Shown here piece after piece: positions 12,901 through 21,482 of a DNA stretch of 64,000 bases (the first letter of the stretch is position 1; the number at the start of each line of letters is the position of its first letter). The notes below the pieces were generated by a model. That model had not been told where the DNA came from, did no database searches, and worked only from the letters and a program-made list of their open reading frames with translations. A program made the position numbers and the translations under genes. Source of the DNA: Pisaster brevispinus. Lineage: Eukaryota > Echinodermata > Asteroidea > Forcipulatida > Asteriidae. The stretch spans positions 2,294,001 through 2,358,000 of the forward strand of contig JAMKCF010000029.1 of NCBI GenBank assembly GCA_023634235.1, written 5' to 3'.

Positions 12901-14488
12901 CTGCAAATGTTTGCTCTAGTTGACAATTATTGTTTCAAAAGTGTCTTGTTGTAAGAACTAGTAGTACCAAGGATTTGCACTTTCGTTTTATTAAAGAAAC
13001 TGATGGGGGGATCAGATTGCTGTTTAACGACCCAGGGAAAGAAACAAGATCTCTCTAGTGTTAACAAGAATGCCAGGGTCAGTGTTGAAGGGCATGTGCA
13101 TCTCTGATAATTGGTTCAATTGTTAGTATGAAATCATCATTTCACAGCGTGAGAAATTGATGTACAGGAATGGAGTCTCTTATAAGGGTATTATTATTAT
13201 CGTTTTGGAAGTTTCAACAAACACACCCTACCATGCCTACAAGCTACAACCCGCATACAGTATGTATTAAAATTTGATTACATTCAGTGCTCAATCAAAA
13301 TAAGCCTTTAAGGCTTAGTATTTTGATTGCAGCAATTGATAAGCAATCTATGATTAGTGGGAGTGCTTTTCCTTGCCTTTTGTAACTTTTTCAGACAGAG
13401 CTGTTTTTCTGGAAGATTTGTAGTGGTCTGAACTTTTTAAGTTCTTTGTATGAGGTTGGTATGAGCTTCCAGATAGAAAATAATTAGTTTCCACATGGCG
13501 CAGTTACTTTCTTTGCCCCCTTCCCCCCAAATTTCCCCCCCTTTCCCACCTAAATTTTTTCTCTAATGGCCGAAATTAAATCTAACCCCGAACACTTGCA
13601 CCCAAATTTATGCAATGATGTTCATGTTGTGAATAGTAAACTCAATTATTTCATACAGCTGGTTTTAGTCCATCATAGTGGTAACCCAATGCTTTTTCCG
13701 TAATACAAAATTTACATTCAAGAAAAAAAAATCCCCTCCTTATGTTTAAGCTTACCCTCTTCACCCCGCCCCCCTCCCCTCAGACTAACAGGTCTTTACT
13801 TTGACTTTAAGCCAGTTCAAAGGATCTGTTTGGTGTAATATGGAACACTGTGAGTATCTCAATGTCCACAGTTTTCTTACATTCTTAGTCTCAAAGCACT
13901 CAATAAAATGCTGTCGTTCCTCTGTTTTTTGTTTTTGTTTGTTGTTTGTATGGCACATCAAAAGAGGTAGTACCTCTTAAAACGTTCTTAAATTAAAGGA
14001 AACTTTGAAAAAAAGCAGGAGCGAAAAGCAAAGATTTGTTTTTACATTGGCTTATTTTAAGCAAGTGTAAGAGCAAAATTGATGTACTCTGAACATACTG
14101 TGATAATTTTAAATAAGTGTAGCATGCTTACCATCCTTATTCAGAGTTATGGTTGTTATCCTTTCCGTTGTTGTCCCAAGGTCTATCTCACAGTAGAAAG
14201 CACCAATTCTATAAAGACAACCTGTAGTACCAGGACTATCAGCACAAGAGCAGCTACCACTTGGACAGTTCATATGTTGTCTTGTGTATGCTGTGTATGT
14301 ATTTATAGATGGGACACAGGAGCATGATTCTGGCAGATTGGTTCCACCAGGGCCAGTTCTTACTGTTCTTCCAAATGAAACATCAGCACTAACTACCTCC
14401 TTCCCTTTGTAGCCACCGATAAATTGACCATCAACAGAACTTGAAAGCACTGGGACCAAATTAAAGCATGTAAAGTCCACAAGTTCAC
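607..14488 (-). CDS. Tie: Tie-family receptor tyrosine kinase, ectodomain exons (partial gene)
   Basis: Thirteen exons join into one frame of about 1,020 residues: Ig1, Ig2, EGF x4, Ig3, FN3 x5. Every intron is phase 1 except one phase-0 intron inside FN3-2, and every join keeps the frame. The identification rests on module order and local resemblance to vertebrate Tie1/Tie2: Ig2 ends RVVVRG and runs straight into an EGF module with CASGRWGPNC; EGF2 has the FCLQDPFGCVCAAGFQG pattern; Ig3 has CEAVGNPLP. Known Tie receptors bind angiopoietins in vertebrates and signal through an intracellular kinase. Here the signal peptide exon (upstream of 14488) and the transmembrane and kinase exons (beyond position 1) are not visible, so kinase identity is inferred. 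Vertebrate Tie has three EGF and three FN3 modules; this gene has four and five. It could also be a Tie-like receptor without a strict vertebrate orthologue. Confidence 0.85.
916..1629. other. Intron, nothing recognised
   Basis: AT-rich intron between FN3-5 and FN3-4. I see no repeat family or exon in it. Confidence 0.6.
1630..1926 (-). CDS. Tie: Tie-like exon: FN3 domain 4
   Basis: 297 bp, phase 1-1. The acceptor is tttctaccag and the donor is gtatgt. It contains SSIHFTWNEYNCAELNGEF, then LDPCTTYTFKVAVKNDVG. Cysteines sit at the equivalent places in FN3-2 to FN3-5, which suggests a lineage-specific extra disulfide in this run of domains. Confidence 0.88.
1927..2740. other. Intron, nothing recognised
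   Basis: Intron between FN3-4 and FN3-3. A 114-codon open frame at 2380-2724 has no domain signature and is judged non-coding. Confidence 0.55.
2741..3061 (-). CDS. Tie: Tie-like exon: FN3 domain 3
   Basis: 321 bp, phase 1-1. The acceptor is ctacttgcag and the donor is gtgggt. It reads APGPVQSLDVTQ, then ITWSAPTENNCPVQDYII and SRYFVSVIARNSVGSS, a canonical FN3 pattern. Confidence 0.9.
3062..3450. other. Intron with short inverted duplications
   Basis: The segment has loosely inverted words around 3225-3290 (ttagcatctcaaaacccaaa against ttgtgctaagattggatggg). It may be a decayed miniature element; no exon is seen. Confidence 0.35.
3451..3688 (-). CDS. Tie: Tie-like exon: FN3 domain 2, second half
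   Basis: 238 bp, phase 0 to phase 1, donor gtaagt. The chosen acceptor is gtttgccacacag before 3688, giving LPPQSTWQCRSLDKIYV. This continues the strand B tryptophan of the previous exon (LLTWQ) into the usual W-x-x-P-P pattern. A second acceptor, ttccaccccag, 12 bases further in would drop four residues. The domain ends with MPCTEYSVIITFVNRDG. Confidence 0.8.
3755..4111 (+). pseudogene. Possible decayed coding fragment, plus strand
   Basis: One plus-strand frame stays open for roughly 115 codons apart from a single TAG near 3929. Before the stop it reads VIEDQCKEIQRKFTTLTKAL; after it, SHFMAVLRNQATANNNSCLA. The composition looks protein-like, but I do not recognise a family. It lies antisense in an intron of the Tie-like gene and may be an old retroelement piece. 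It could equally be chance. Confidence 0.3.
4190..4286. mobile_element. Half copy of the 24431 foldback MITE
   Basis: It contains CACTAGTCTTGTTCGTG and ends GCCTTGACTAAAGGCTAG. These match the right arm of the palindromic element at 24431-24564, with a diverged middle. Only one arm is present, so this is a decayed or solo copy. Confidence 0.6.
4687..4846. mobile_element. MITE, GGGCCCAATTTCA family
   Basis: It starts GGGGCCCAATTTCAAAAAGA and ends TTTATGAAATTGAGCC, so the ends are imperfect inverted repeats. The interior has repeated GCTTAGC/GCTAAGC words. Related ends are found at about 21317, 48462, 50719 and 58740. Confidence 0.65.
4867..4934 (-). CDS. Tie: Tie-like exon: FN3 domain 2, first half
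   Basis: A 68-bp exon, phase 1 to phase 0, with acceptor taattgagcag and donor gtaggt. It encodes 22 residues, PTAGATISLSTLNATAFLLT then WQ, the A/B strands of an FN3 domain. It is too short for an open-frame scan. I found it because the exon at 3451 lacks the start of its domain, and both phases fit. Confidence 0.8.
4935..5628. other. Intron, AT-rich
   Basis: Very AT-rich intron sequence between FN3-1 and FN3-2. I recognise nothing in it. Confidence 0.55.
5629..5955 (-). CDS. Tie: Tie-like exon: FN3 domain 1
   Basis: 327 bp, phase 1-1. The acceptor is ttcatcttctag and the donor is gtaaga. It contains VSISWNPWSSLNGNGQGPVD and YVVLYR, then LDIDTDYDFVVVVARAGIGG. The NGQGPV turn and the Gly-rich strand F/G region resemble the first FN3 of vertebrate Tie. 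Confidence 0.9.
6462..6575. mobile_element. Partial GGGCCCAATTTCAT-family MITE
   Basis: GCCCAATTTCATGGCTCAGC followed by TTACCGC matches the left end of the palindromic MITE at 48462. The opposite end is missing. Confidence 0.45.
6616..7081 (+). mobile_element. LINE ORF2 C-terminal remnant
   Basis: Plus-strand translation in shifting frames gives DIRRAVVSQAERSRQCTD, PVMPRLQSRRSFVTSTLP and later TMDHLLTCPLLPSTNTTD, ending ALQCAYYWRESI and a stop. This is the familiar tail of non-LTR retrotransposon polyproteins, with a cysteine-rich motif near TMDHLLTC. Internal stops and frameshifts show it is dead. It lies antisense in a Tie-like intron. Confidence 0.75.
7335..7640 (-). CDS. Tie: Tie-like exon: Ig domain 3
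   Basis: 306 bp, phase 1-1. The acceptor is ttttgtctaattaaag and the donor is gtaagt. It contains PVTITCEAVGNPLPDP (strand B Cys) and GALFTCSV (strand F Cys). In vertebrate Tie the third Ig lies between the EGF block and the FN3 domains, as here. Confidence 0.88.
7641..8088. other. Intron, nothing recognised
   Basis: AT-rich intron with short A-rich stretches around 7770-7850. No repeat family was identified. Confidence 0.55.
8089..8232 (-). CDS. Tie: Tie-like exon: EGF module 4
   Basis: 144 bp, phase 1-1. It reads CPVGFYGEICTRVCKC, then CANGCQEGFIGLSC, a laminin-type EGF spacing. The acceptor is ttctttatctag and the donor is gtaaat. Vertebrate Tie has three such modules, so one of the four here is extra. 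Confidence 0.88.
8331..8405 (-). mobile_element. tRNA-derived SINE fragment
   Basis: The minus strand carries TTTCAAATCCCGCTCTAGTC followed by a TTTTTCTTTGTTCAACACC tail, the same tail as the copies at 8538 and 10005. The B-box-like part is present; the A box is not clear. Confidence 0.55.
8538..8640 (+). mobile_element. tRNA-derived SINE
   Basis: An A-box-like TAGCTGAGTTGG (8546-8557) and B box GGTTCAAATCC (8590-8600) are spaced as in a tRNA. They are followed by CACTCTGGTAAAT and a TTTGTTCAACACC tail shared with other copies. No complete cloverleaf with matching acceptor arms is seen, so it is a SINE and not a tRNA gene. Confidence 0.65.
8910..9071 (-). CDS. Tie: Tie-like exon: EGF module 3
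   Basis: 162 bp, phase 1-1. The acceptor is ttgtatttggatag and the donor is gtgaag. It reads CLPNTFGPYCSQTCHC and ends QQCATGWKGTNCQ. It is a little longer than the others and has two more cysteines (NNPSCNEDYC). Confidence 0.87.
9072..9568. other. Intron, nothing recognised
   Basis: Intron between EGF3 and EGF2. No repeat or exon is recognised. Confidence 0.55.
9569..9724 (-). CDS. Tie: Tie-like exon: EGF module 2
   Basis: 156 bp, phase 1-1. The acceptor is gtttactttgtag and the donor is gtaaga. It reads GSNRWGLNGTIYC, then FCLQDPFGCVCAAGFQGIDC. The LQDPFGCxC motif is close to the second EGF module of vertebrate Tie receptors, a strong family clue. The first half has fewer cysteines than a standard EGF. 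Confidence 0.87.
10005..10098 (-). mobile_element. tRNA-derived SINE
   Basis: The minus strand reads GTGCAGTTGGTAGAGCGCC (A box), then GGTTGTTGGTTCCAATCC (B box), then GCTCTGGTCAATTC and TTTGTTCAACCCC. It is the best-preserved copy of the SINE family in this window. Confidence 0.7.
10239..10370 (-). CDS. Tie: Tie-like exon: EGF module 1
   Basis: 132 bp, phase 1-1. The acceptor is ttttgtttatag and the donor is gtaaga. It reads CASGRWGPNC, then CPVCYNGGMCDTESGQC and CAPGFNGSNC. This matches the start of the Tie EGF block, where Ig2 runs directly into a GRWGPxC module. Confidence 0.92.
10371..11035. other. Intron, nothing recognised
   Basis: Intron between Ig2 and EGF1. No repeat or exon is recognised. 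Confidence 0.55.
11036..11287 (-). CDS. Tie: Tie-like exon: Ig domain 2
   Basis: 252 bp, phase 1-1. The acceptor is gcctacatgtag and the donor is gtgggt. It reads ITVNLGESVTLNVSF (strand B has no Cys), LLRWRKSS (Ig Trp), EEDAGVYECHEAEK and RVVVRG. The missing strand B cysteine and the RVVVRG end resemble the second Ig of vertebrate Tie. Confidence 0.88.
11833..12091. repeat. 67-bp tandem repeat, about four copies
   Basis: Units start GAGGAATGAAGAGACATGG at 11833, 11900, 11967 and 12034, exactly 67 bp apart. Each contains CATGATACTTTACAAAAGC and AGCAGCAGTTTGGTG. Differences between copies are few (gagac/gaaac, caaag/caagg), so the array is young. The last copy is cut short after aaaagcagcagc. 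It lies in the long Ig1-Ig2 intron. Confidence 0.9.
12092..14131. other. Intron, nothing recognised
   Basis: About 2 kb of intron between the tandem array and the Ig1 exon, with C-rich and A-rich simple stretches near 13500 and 13720-13790. No exon or repeat family is seen. Confidence 0.5.
14132..14488 (-). CDS. Tie: Tie-like exon: N-terminal Ig1 domain
   Basis: 357 bp, phase 1-1. The acceptor is gtttttatttgcag and the donor is gtaagc. The 119 residues include FGRTVRTGPGG and IGAFYCEIDLGTTTERI. These align by eye with the R-T-PPG loop and the GVFSC strand F of vertebrate Tie Ig1. A cysteine-rich insert (SCSCVPS, CPSGSCSC) has no obvious vertebrate counterpart. An upstream signal peptide exon ending in phase 1 is required and was not found. 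Confidence 0.75.
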
Positions 14489-15123
14489 CTGCAAATAAAA
14501 ACAAGAAAAGAGAATTATGTCATGTACTCTATGCAACATCAGGGTCTTACCTAGTGGCAGTCTACATTTTCCCCCTGAAAGGTTCAAAGGTCATGTCTTG
14601 GAAGTCAAATTAACCCCTTTTTAACTTTATCTTTTTCATTAAAACTCGATCAGTCACCAATATTGATGAAACTTTAACACTGGGTTTGTTTGTTTGTTTT
14701 GTTATTGAAAACTACATGTAGAGGGTTGGGTTTGAATTTTCCTCTTCCAAATACGATGCTATACTTTCCCTTTAACTGGCAAAAAAATCTACGAAATCCA
14801 CCTTCTCTCTTCAAATCAAAAAGAAGTACAGCATAGCACATTAATTCATAAAGGTTGAGATACCATAATTAGCCACTGGCACAGGTTATAGGCTTAAAAT
14901 TCAATCAAAAATTGTTGGCCAAGTTATGACATGGCTACTGACATGACTTGGTACATTATTGGTATCAATGCTGACAAACGGATGCTACAAAACTTTCCTT
15001 GAGGCATGAAACCCCTGCATTCCATTATAATTCTAGAGCAGATTTAATTATTGCCATTTAAAAAAAAAATGTACACATCCAACTGTGCCAGCATTAATAA
15101 TAGGATGGTGAAAAGGAAACGTT
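14489..15123. other. 5' intron of the Tie-like gene, nothing recognised
   Basis: No exon or repeat family is recognised. The missing signal peptide exon must lie in this direction. Confidence 0.5.
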
Positions 15124-15152
15124 TAATAATAATAATAATAATAATAATAATA
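15124..15152. repeat. (AAT)n microsatellite at LINE 3' end
   Basis: About nine AAT units on the plus strand, that is (ATT)n on the LINE strand. They directly follow the LINE 3' UTR, the usual tail of CR1/L2-type elements. Confidence 0.85.
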
Positions 15153-16350
15153 TACAGTGCTTGTATAGCGCTATTCCAAAGAACATGATCATAGCGCTTT
15201 ACAATGAAACATTACGAAAACATAATACATACAAAAGATGTGAAAAATAGACAAAGCAGAACAAAATAAATTGTTAGCAAAGCAACAAAGATAGACATAA
15301 TTTAACAGAACAGGTGTGTCTTTAACTGGCGTTTGAATGCAGTGATGTTATTACAAGACCGTATGGTTGGTGGTAAATCATTCCATAATTTGGGGCCGGA
15401 AAACACTGAAAGACCCACTACCAACTAGTCTATGAGTTGTAGGTGTGACCAGCCGAGTTGTATCGTTGGCTGATCGATCGGAGGCCTTCCCTACCAGGTA
15501 TGTAAACAGAAAGACAGTCTGTGAGATATGCTGGAGCTTGACCATTGAGAGATTTGTGAACATGAAGCAGTGTTTTGAAAGCTATTCTTTTATCAACCGG
15601 AAGCCAGTGGAGTGTTTTAAGCAGTGGTGCAGATGAATGATGTTTTGCAACCTGAAAAATTATTCGAGCAGACCTATTTTGCAGACGTTGTAAATGTGTG
15701 ATGTTGCTCATGCTGCATCCAGATAAGAGTGAGTTTGCATAGTCCAGTTTGGATAAAATAAGAGCTCGCATGGCATGATTGCAACTGTCCTGGTCTATGA
15801 AACGACGAACTCTAGAAATGTTCCAAAGGGTGAAATTTATGGACCTGCATAAGGAGGTGACTTGAGATGACATGTTCATGTTGGAATCAAAAATTACACC
15901 CAAATTCCTAATTGTAGTAGAGGGAGTGATGTCTTCAGAACCAATGCGAATGGTTGTGTCGGATAGTTTGGACAAGTTGTGTTGAGAGGCGGCGATGAAA
16001 AATTCTGTCTTAGATTCATTGAGTTTTAGCTTGTTTACGGTCATCCGTGAATGAATTTCCTCAACACATGAGGTAAGCCTGAAAATTGCACAAGCGCTAT
16101 CACCAGGAGTCTTTGGATTGAAAGTCACATATAGTTGGACATCATCTGCGTATATGTGGAATTGGATGCTGTGACAGCGTATGATATTAGCAACTGGTTG
16201 TGCATACATAGTAAATCCCCTAGGACCAATAAGAGAACCCTGAGGAAGACCAAAATCAAGATAAAAAACATCAGACATCTTTCCCCCAACACAAACACGA
16301 AAACTAGAACTGTTTAGTTTTAAATGTGTGAGGACAATCCAAAATGGCAA
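15124..16350 (-). mobile_element. 5'-truncated CR1/L2-like LINE (reverse transcriptase remnant)
   Basis: The minus-strand frame at 15430-16362 encodes the second half of a reverse transcriptase. It has GLPQGSLIGPRGFTMYAQPV (RT motif 4), FHIYADDVQLY (the catalytic YADD box), NESKTEFF and LGVIFDSNM, then HLQRLQNRSARII and LHWLPVDKRIAFK. The frame is then lost twice: TTRLVTPTTHRLVGSGSFSV is in a second frame, and LWNDLPPTIRSCNNITAFKR with QLKTHLFC and a stop (15302-15304) is in a third. A 3' UTR with GCGCTTTACAATG words and (ATT)n follows. The 5' end, with endonuclease and N-terminal RT, is missing. It is a dead copy. Confidence 0.92.
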
Positions 16351-17515
16351 AATCCCACGCAATCAGGGAGCGGCTAAAATTTAAGTAAAAATCCAATCTA
16401 CATGTTAAGGCTCTGGTCCAAGGTGGGATTTAAACCTGGTTCACAGAGATGAAAGACAGGGAAAGAAACCCCTTGAAGCCATTATGATGTTTTAACCACT
16501 AATTTCCAAGATTGCCATGTAAGGAGAGGCAAGTTCACGCATTCTTTAATTATTAGCAGGTATTGCAACTTAGATGAAGTAGATGTAATAATTGTGATAT
16601 ACATAAAGAGTGGGTTTGGGTTTGGGTTTGAATCCCACCCGAGTACGGTTCTCAATGTAAAATCTATTAGTATGCGCATATGCAAAACCATTGAGCAACT
16701 CGTACAGTTTGAACCTTGCGAAACAGCCCGAGGACAGGAATTTAAACATTTAAGAAAAATAGAAGTTCCATTGCAGTTTTTCCTTTATTTTTTACACTTT
16801 TGAACAAAAAGAGAATTATGGGTGGGAATGAAAGAGTAGTGACTTGGTCTTAAATGGCCACTTACAACCTTGCGGGGTAATGGCCATGCGACAAAACACA
16901 GAGCCAAAGGCGAGCTCCCTTATCATCCTGCCGGTTTTAAAAGCCCATTTAAGACCTCTTTGCCACTTTTTCATTCCCTTATTAAGAAATTTCCAATAAT
17001 ATGTTTTAAAAACATACATACAGGGCTTGCTGGGTTTTCTGGTTAGAAATAATGGAATCTGACCGGTGGTCCAGGTGGTATTTTAAGCCCTGTATAAACA
17101 AATTTACAAATACCATTGTCATGAGTTATACATGTACATTGCCAGTGAAGTAATAAGGATTCAAGTTGTACATGTTCATTCTATTTTTCCTCCTTGATTT
17201 ATGAACAGCCAACTTTTCAGAGAGGCACAGTAAGAGGAAATGGATAACAGACGAGCCCAGTCAACTTTGTACACTATTGTTTGCAGTTTTCTATTTTGAA
17301 AAAAGAAAAAAAGAGGAAATATGCTACTCTGCTGAAAGGTTGCATATCTGAACTTTTGAGTGTTCAATTAAAAGTGACTAATTATGACTAACAGCTAATG
17401 TGAGGAAATCAACTGTTTGTTGTTTACTTTTTTTGTGTGTACTTAAAAAAAATTAGGGGAATTTATAGGAGATTATCCTCAAGATTTCTATGTAACAAGA
17501 GCAGACATTGGGACA
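16351..17515. other. Non-coding, nothing firm
   Basis: No exon is seen. A weak tRNA-SINE-like B box lies on the minus strand near 16420-16440 (GGTTTAAATCCC). Confidence 0.4.
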
Positions 17516-18666
17516 TTAAGAGTAAGGGACTGTAAATATCAAACATAGGGTGGCCACGGTAAAAAATAGATTTTTTTCTTACTTTCAATTCATATTTGAT
17601 GGACCCTTATCCCAAATTAACAAAAATAGTAAAACTTTTAAAAAAATAGCTTTGTTGCCATGGCAACAGCCAAATTAAAATTGTATGCTTATTTTGCCAT
17701 GTATTCAATTTTTGAATAGTGAAATTTGCCTATTTTCAAGGCCTCGCTACCATTAAACTGGATATAGAATATATTTTCTTTAAAAGTCATGGGTAGGTGG
17801 GTCCCGCGAGGCTGCATTGAATGTATAAAAATAATCACCAGGTATGCGGGTGGGTTATACCATTCATTTCAAATAGGGGTGTTTTTTTTACTTTTTCTAA
17901 TTATGAAAATATACCATTTTTTGACAGCTTATAACCCCTATGGTAGTGCTCCAATTTGAATGTCGACCACATATTGTTGAGATGATATATTGGTCTTGTG
18001 AAGAAAAAAAAATTAGCTTGGGGAAAATGTTTTCTTTTTCGCAATGATGCCGAAAGTTTTAATTTCGTTTTCAGAGAATTTAAAGTGGCTTGACTTTGCA
18101 GTGAATTTCGAAAACAATTGGAAAATGTACGGCATCATTGCGAAAAAGAAAACATTTTCCCCAAGCTAATTTTTTTTTTTTCACAAGACCAATATATCAT
18201 CTCAACAATATGTGGTCGACATTCAAATTGGAGCACTACCATTGGGGTTATAAGCTGTCAAAAAATGGTATATTTTCATAATTTGAAAAAGTAAAAAAAA
18301 CACCCCTATTTGAAATGAATGGTATAACCCACCCGCATACCTGGTGATTTTTTGTATACATTCAATGCAGCCTCTAGGGACCCACCTACCCATGACTTTT
18401 AAAGAAAATATTTTCTATATCCAGTTTAATGGTAGCGAGGCCTTGAAAATAGGCAAATTTCACTATTCAAAAATGGAAAATATGGCAAAATAAGCCTACA
18501 ATTTTAATTGGGCTGTTGCCATGGTAACGAAGCTATTTTTTTAAAAGTTTTACTATTTTTGTTAATTTGGGACAAAGGTCCATCAAAAGATATGAAGGAA
18601 ATCCATTTTTTGGCCGTGGCCAACATTTTCCAAAAATCTTTGATATTTACAGTCCCTTACTCTTAA
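17516..18666. mobile_element. 1.14-kb foldback element flanked by TTAA
   Basis: The element (17520-18662) begins GAGTAAGGGACTGTAAATAT and ends with the inverse, ATATTTACAGTCCCTTACTC. TTAA lies directly outside both ends (17516-17519 and 18663-18666). Two long inverted arms of about 530 bp (17520 to about 18053, and about 18130 to 18662) differ only by scattered substitutions and small indels. The spacer is roughly 75 bp. No open frame is plausible, so it is non-autonomous. TTAA duplication is typical of piggyBac and Kolobok transposons; which one is not clear. Confidence 0.88.
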
Positions 18667-18965
18667 ATATCAATAAATTATTTATATAAATCAAATTGAA
18701 GTGTATGTCCTCTGTTATACGCCTTGAAGAAAAGGGACAGCAGCCCATTCCTTGAGAAATATCAGCAAACACGAATGAGCAGTATTCTAATGGCTACCAA
18801 CTTTTACCAAACTTTAAAGCAATGAGAGGGCCCCAAATGATCAGCTGTGCTGGATGTGTCACCCTCGCCAGACACGGTTTACAAAAATATATACAAATAA
18901 ACTGGCACCCCTCAAACAAAGATATTGAGTAATGAGGGAGGCTGTCAGATAACTCAGATAACTTC

Positions 18966-19050
18966 AAGATAACTCAGCTGGTAGGGCATAGTCCAGCACC
19001 TACATCCAAAATCCCACTCTTGTAAATTTGTCTTTATTCAGCCCAATATT
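18966..19050 (+). mobile_element. Degenerate tRNA-derived SINE
   Basis: AACTCAGCTGGTAGGGC (A-box-like) and CAAAATCCCACTC (degenerate B box) are followed by TTTGTCTTTATTCAGCCC, a decayed form of the tail in the copies at 8538 and 10005. Confidence 0.5.
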
Positions 19051-21316
19051 GTAATAATTTGTGGATAAAAACATGTATTGTCAGTACTAGATTCTACAAG
19101 AATAACATTTTGTACAACTAGTTTCTTATATTTTCACTCTGTGGGCCATTTAGTCTCGGACCTGATACTTCACAGCAGCAACACAGGCAATCCCCTCCAT
19201 GCACCTGGTTATTGACTTGGTGCCCCTTACTTTAATTCTTGGGACAATATAGTTTTGTACAGAGAGTGTCCCAAGGAGGGCAACATAAGTCAAAAACTTT
19301 CATCACAAAGATATGTAAATTTAAATTGCCCCTTAAAAGACACAATTTCGTTGTCCTCACTTTCCCCCGCCCCCCCCCCAATCCCAATCAAAGTCTGGCG
19401 CTGCTGCTGCTCAGACCTGATAATGTATTATCCTACTTTCAGTTGCAAACTATCAATATAAAAAAATTGAGGGTGACACCAATTATTTACACCCCTCGCA
19501 AAAATAGCAAGGCCAAAAAGGAAACAGATTTCAGTCAATAACAATTTTTGGGGAGGAAGTTGTCATTGGTCCAAGACCACAGCTACATGAGATTACAATG
19601 CCATTCTGTTTTTACCACAGGAAGGAAAGGTGACCTGAGATCGATCTGTAACAGCTCTGTAAAAACACTGATTCAACTTGGCTGTGTAGTGGAGGAGGTG
19701 CTGCTGCTTATCTTAACAATGCGTGTTATTTTTTCAGTCTATCATATAAAAACACTTACTTACTGAAGCACCAATTTAGTTTCCTTTTAACTATCTCAAA
19801 GATCTCTCATTTGGTAAATGTGTCGATTAAATATAGACAAGTTGTTTTTGTTTTAAGCAAAACAATTGTATAAACTCAAGCTTGCAGATCACATATCTGG
19901 CAGAGTCTTCCCTGGTCAATAGGTCAAGGGTTCTTCAAACATAATTTTTGACAGGGGTTGAATTTGCGAGGAAAACCCACAAGATTGCAGGGATCGTAGC
20001 TCAACATTTTACTGGACCAGCAAGACCATAAAAAAAACTATCAATTTCACATATAAAGTCTTTTTATTTGAACAAGAACTAAAGAAGATTTAATCTCATT
20101 TGTATATACAATACTCTTGCACAAAAGAATTGAAAGACTATTGAAAAACTATAGTAGAAAGTTGCGGGTACAGACATAAACCTCTTTGGTAGAGGCATTG
20201 GCTCTGAGAAGAACTGGTGTGGTCTCAAGGTTTCAAACAGTATACTTTGTTTGTCTTCAGAAGCATTGAAAGATATTTATCAGACTTAAAGTAATCTTGT
20301 CAACAACATTGTTGTTTTTAAGGGAATGTATACTTTGGGTAATCACTCTTAAAATTAATGGCAATAAAAACTTACTTGGTTAGAAGTACAGCAGCTTTCT
20401 ATAGTAAAAAACATTCTGAGAACCATTTTTCTTTGAAGTGATGTGGTTATGGAAAAAGATATCAGTTGTTATCCCTTCAAACCAACGGTTCCAAAAATCA
20501 ACCACATTCCCTTTCAAAGAAATTTATTCAGTTTCAAAACATGAGACCGCTGGACTTGTCTGGTTGTAAATTTACTGGCTCTGTGCAAAAATCACGGGCT
20601 TGCAGTCCAGTGTGAATTTCAACCTCTGACTGAATTTTAAAAGTTAGAAACGGAACACTGACTTTGAATTTTGAAAACTCTATAGAGGACCACCGGAAAT
20701 TCAAGTGATAAAAAAGGAGATAAGTTCTCAGAGATTTCATTGGTAGGTTCGATTTAATATTTGTTGTGAAAAATTAATTAATTATCCATTGTCTTATACT
20801 CACAAATTGCTTTTCTTTAAATGTTGTTGGTATTGATTCACTGAATTTACACATAATTGTAGCCACTCATAGTCAGAGGTAGCCGCACACTTGAATGCAA
20901 CTTTGTAATCTCAAAAAAGGGGAAATGCCTAGTACACTTGACTTTTCACAATGCTTTTCAGTTTTCTACAGCACTTTTTTTTAAGAAAAAAGTAGAAATC
21001 AGCTGGTCCGATGACCAGCCAAAAAATTACATGCCTGGGTGGTGTAATACATAGCCAAATGGAAACTGGTTTCAACTGCTTTCACTCACCCGAAGCAATG
21101 AGTTGTAATGTTTTGGATAAAAACAAAATTCTTGTTTTTTTAAATACACATATGAGACAATTATTAGTCTTTGGCTCCAAACTGCAGTTTCAGTCTTTGG
21201 TTTTGATTATCTTTTCCTGGTGTCAGTCTAAGAATCTTGAAGGACTAAAGTTTTTGTTTCAAATCTCAGTCTATGCTTTTGTTCATAGAAGTTCTTAGAT
21301 TCATAGGCTGAGACCT
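19051..21316. other. Non-coding, nothing recognised
   Basis: No exon with a domain signature is seen. Short open frames at 19239-19766 and 20534-21298 look random. Confidence 0.45.
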
Positions 21317-21482
21317 GGGACCAGTTTCATAAAGCCTGTAAGCAAAACATGCATAGAAAAGTCTTGCTCAGCATAAACAGGCAACCAATGCTCCACAAAT
21401 TTTATTGCCCGACTCATTTTTTGCTTAGCATAGAAATTTGCTAAGCAGTATTTCTGTTAAACAGGTTGATGAAATTGACCCC
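21317..21482. mobile_element. MITE, GGGCCCAATTTCA family
   Basis: It starts GGGACCAGTTTCATAAAGCC and ends GATGAAATTGACCCC, imperfect inverted ends. The interior repeats GCTTAGCA/GCTAAGCA. It is related to the copy at 4687. Confidence 0.65.
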
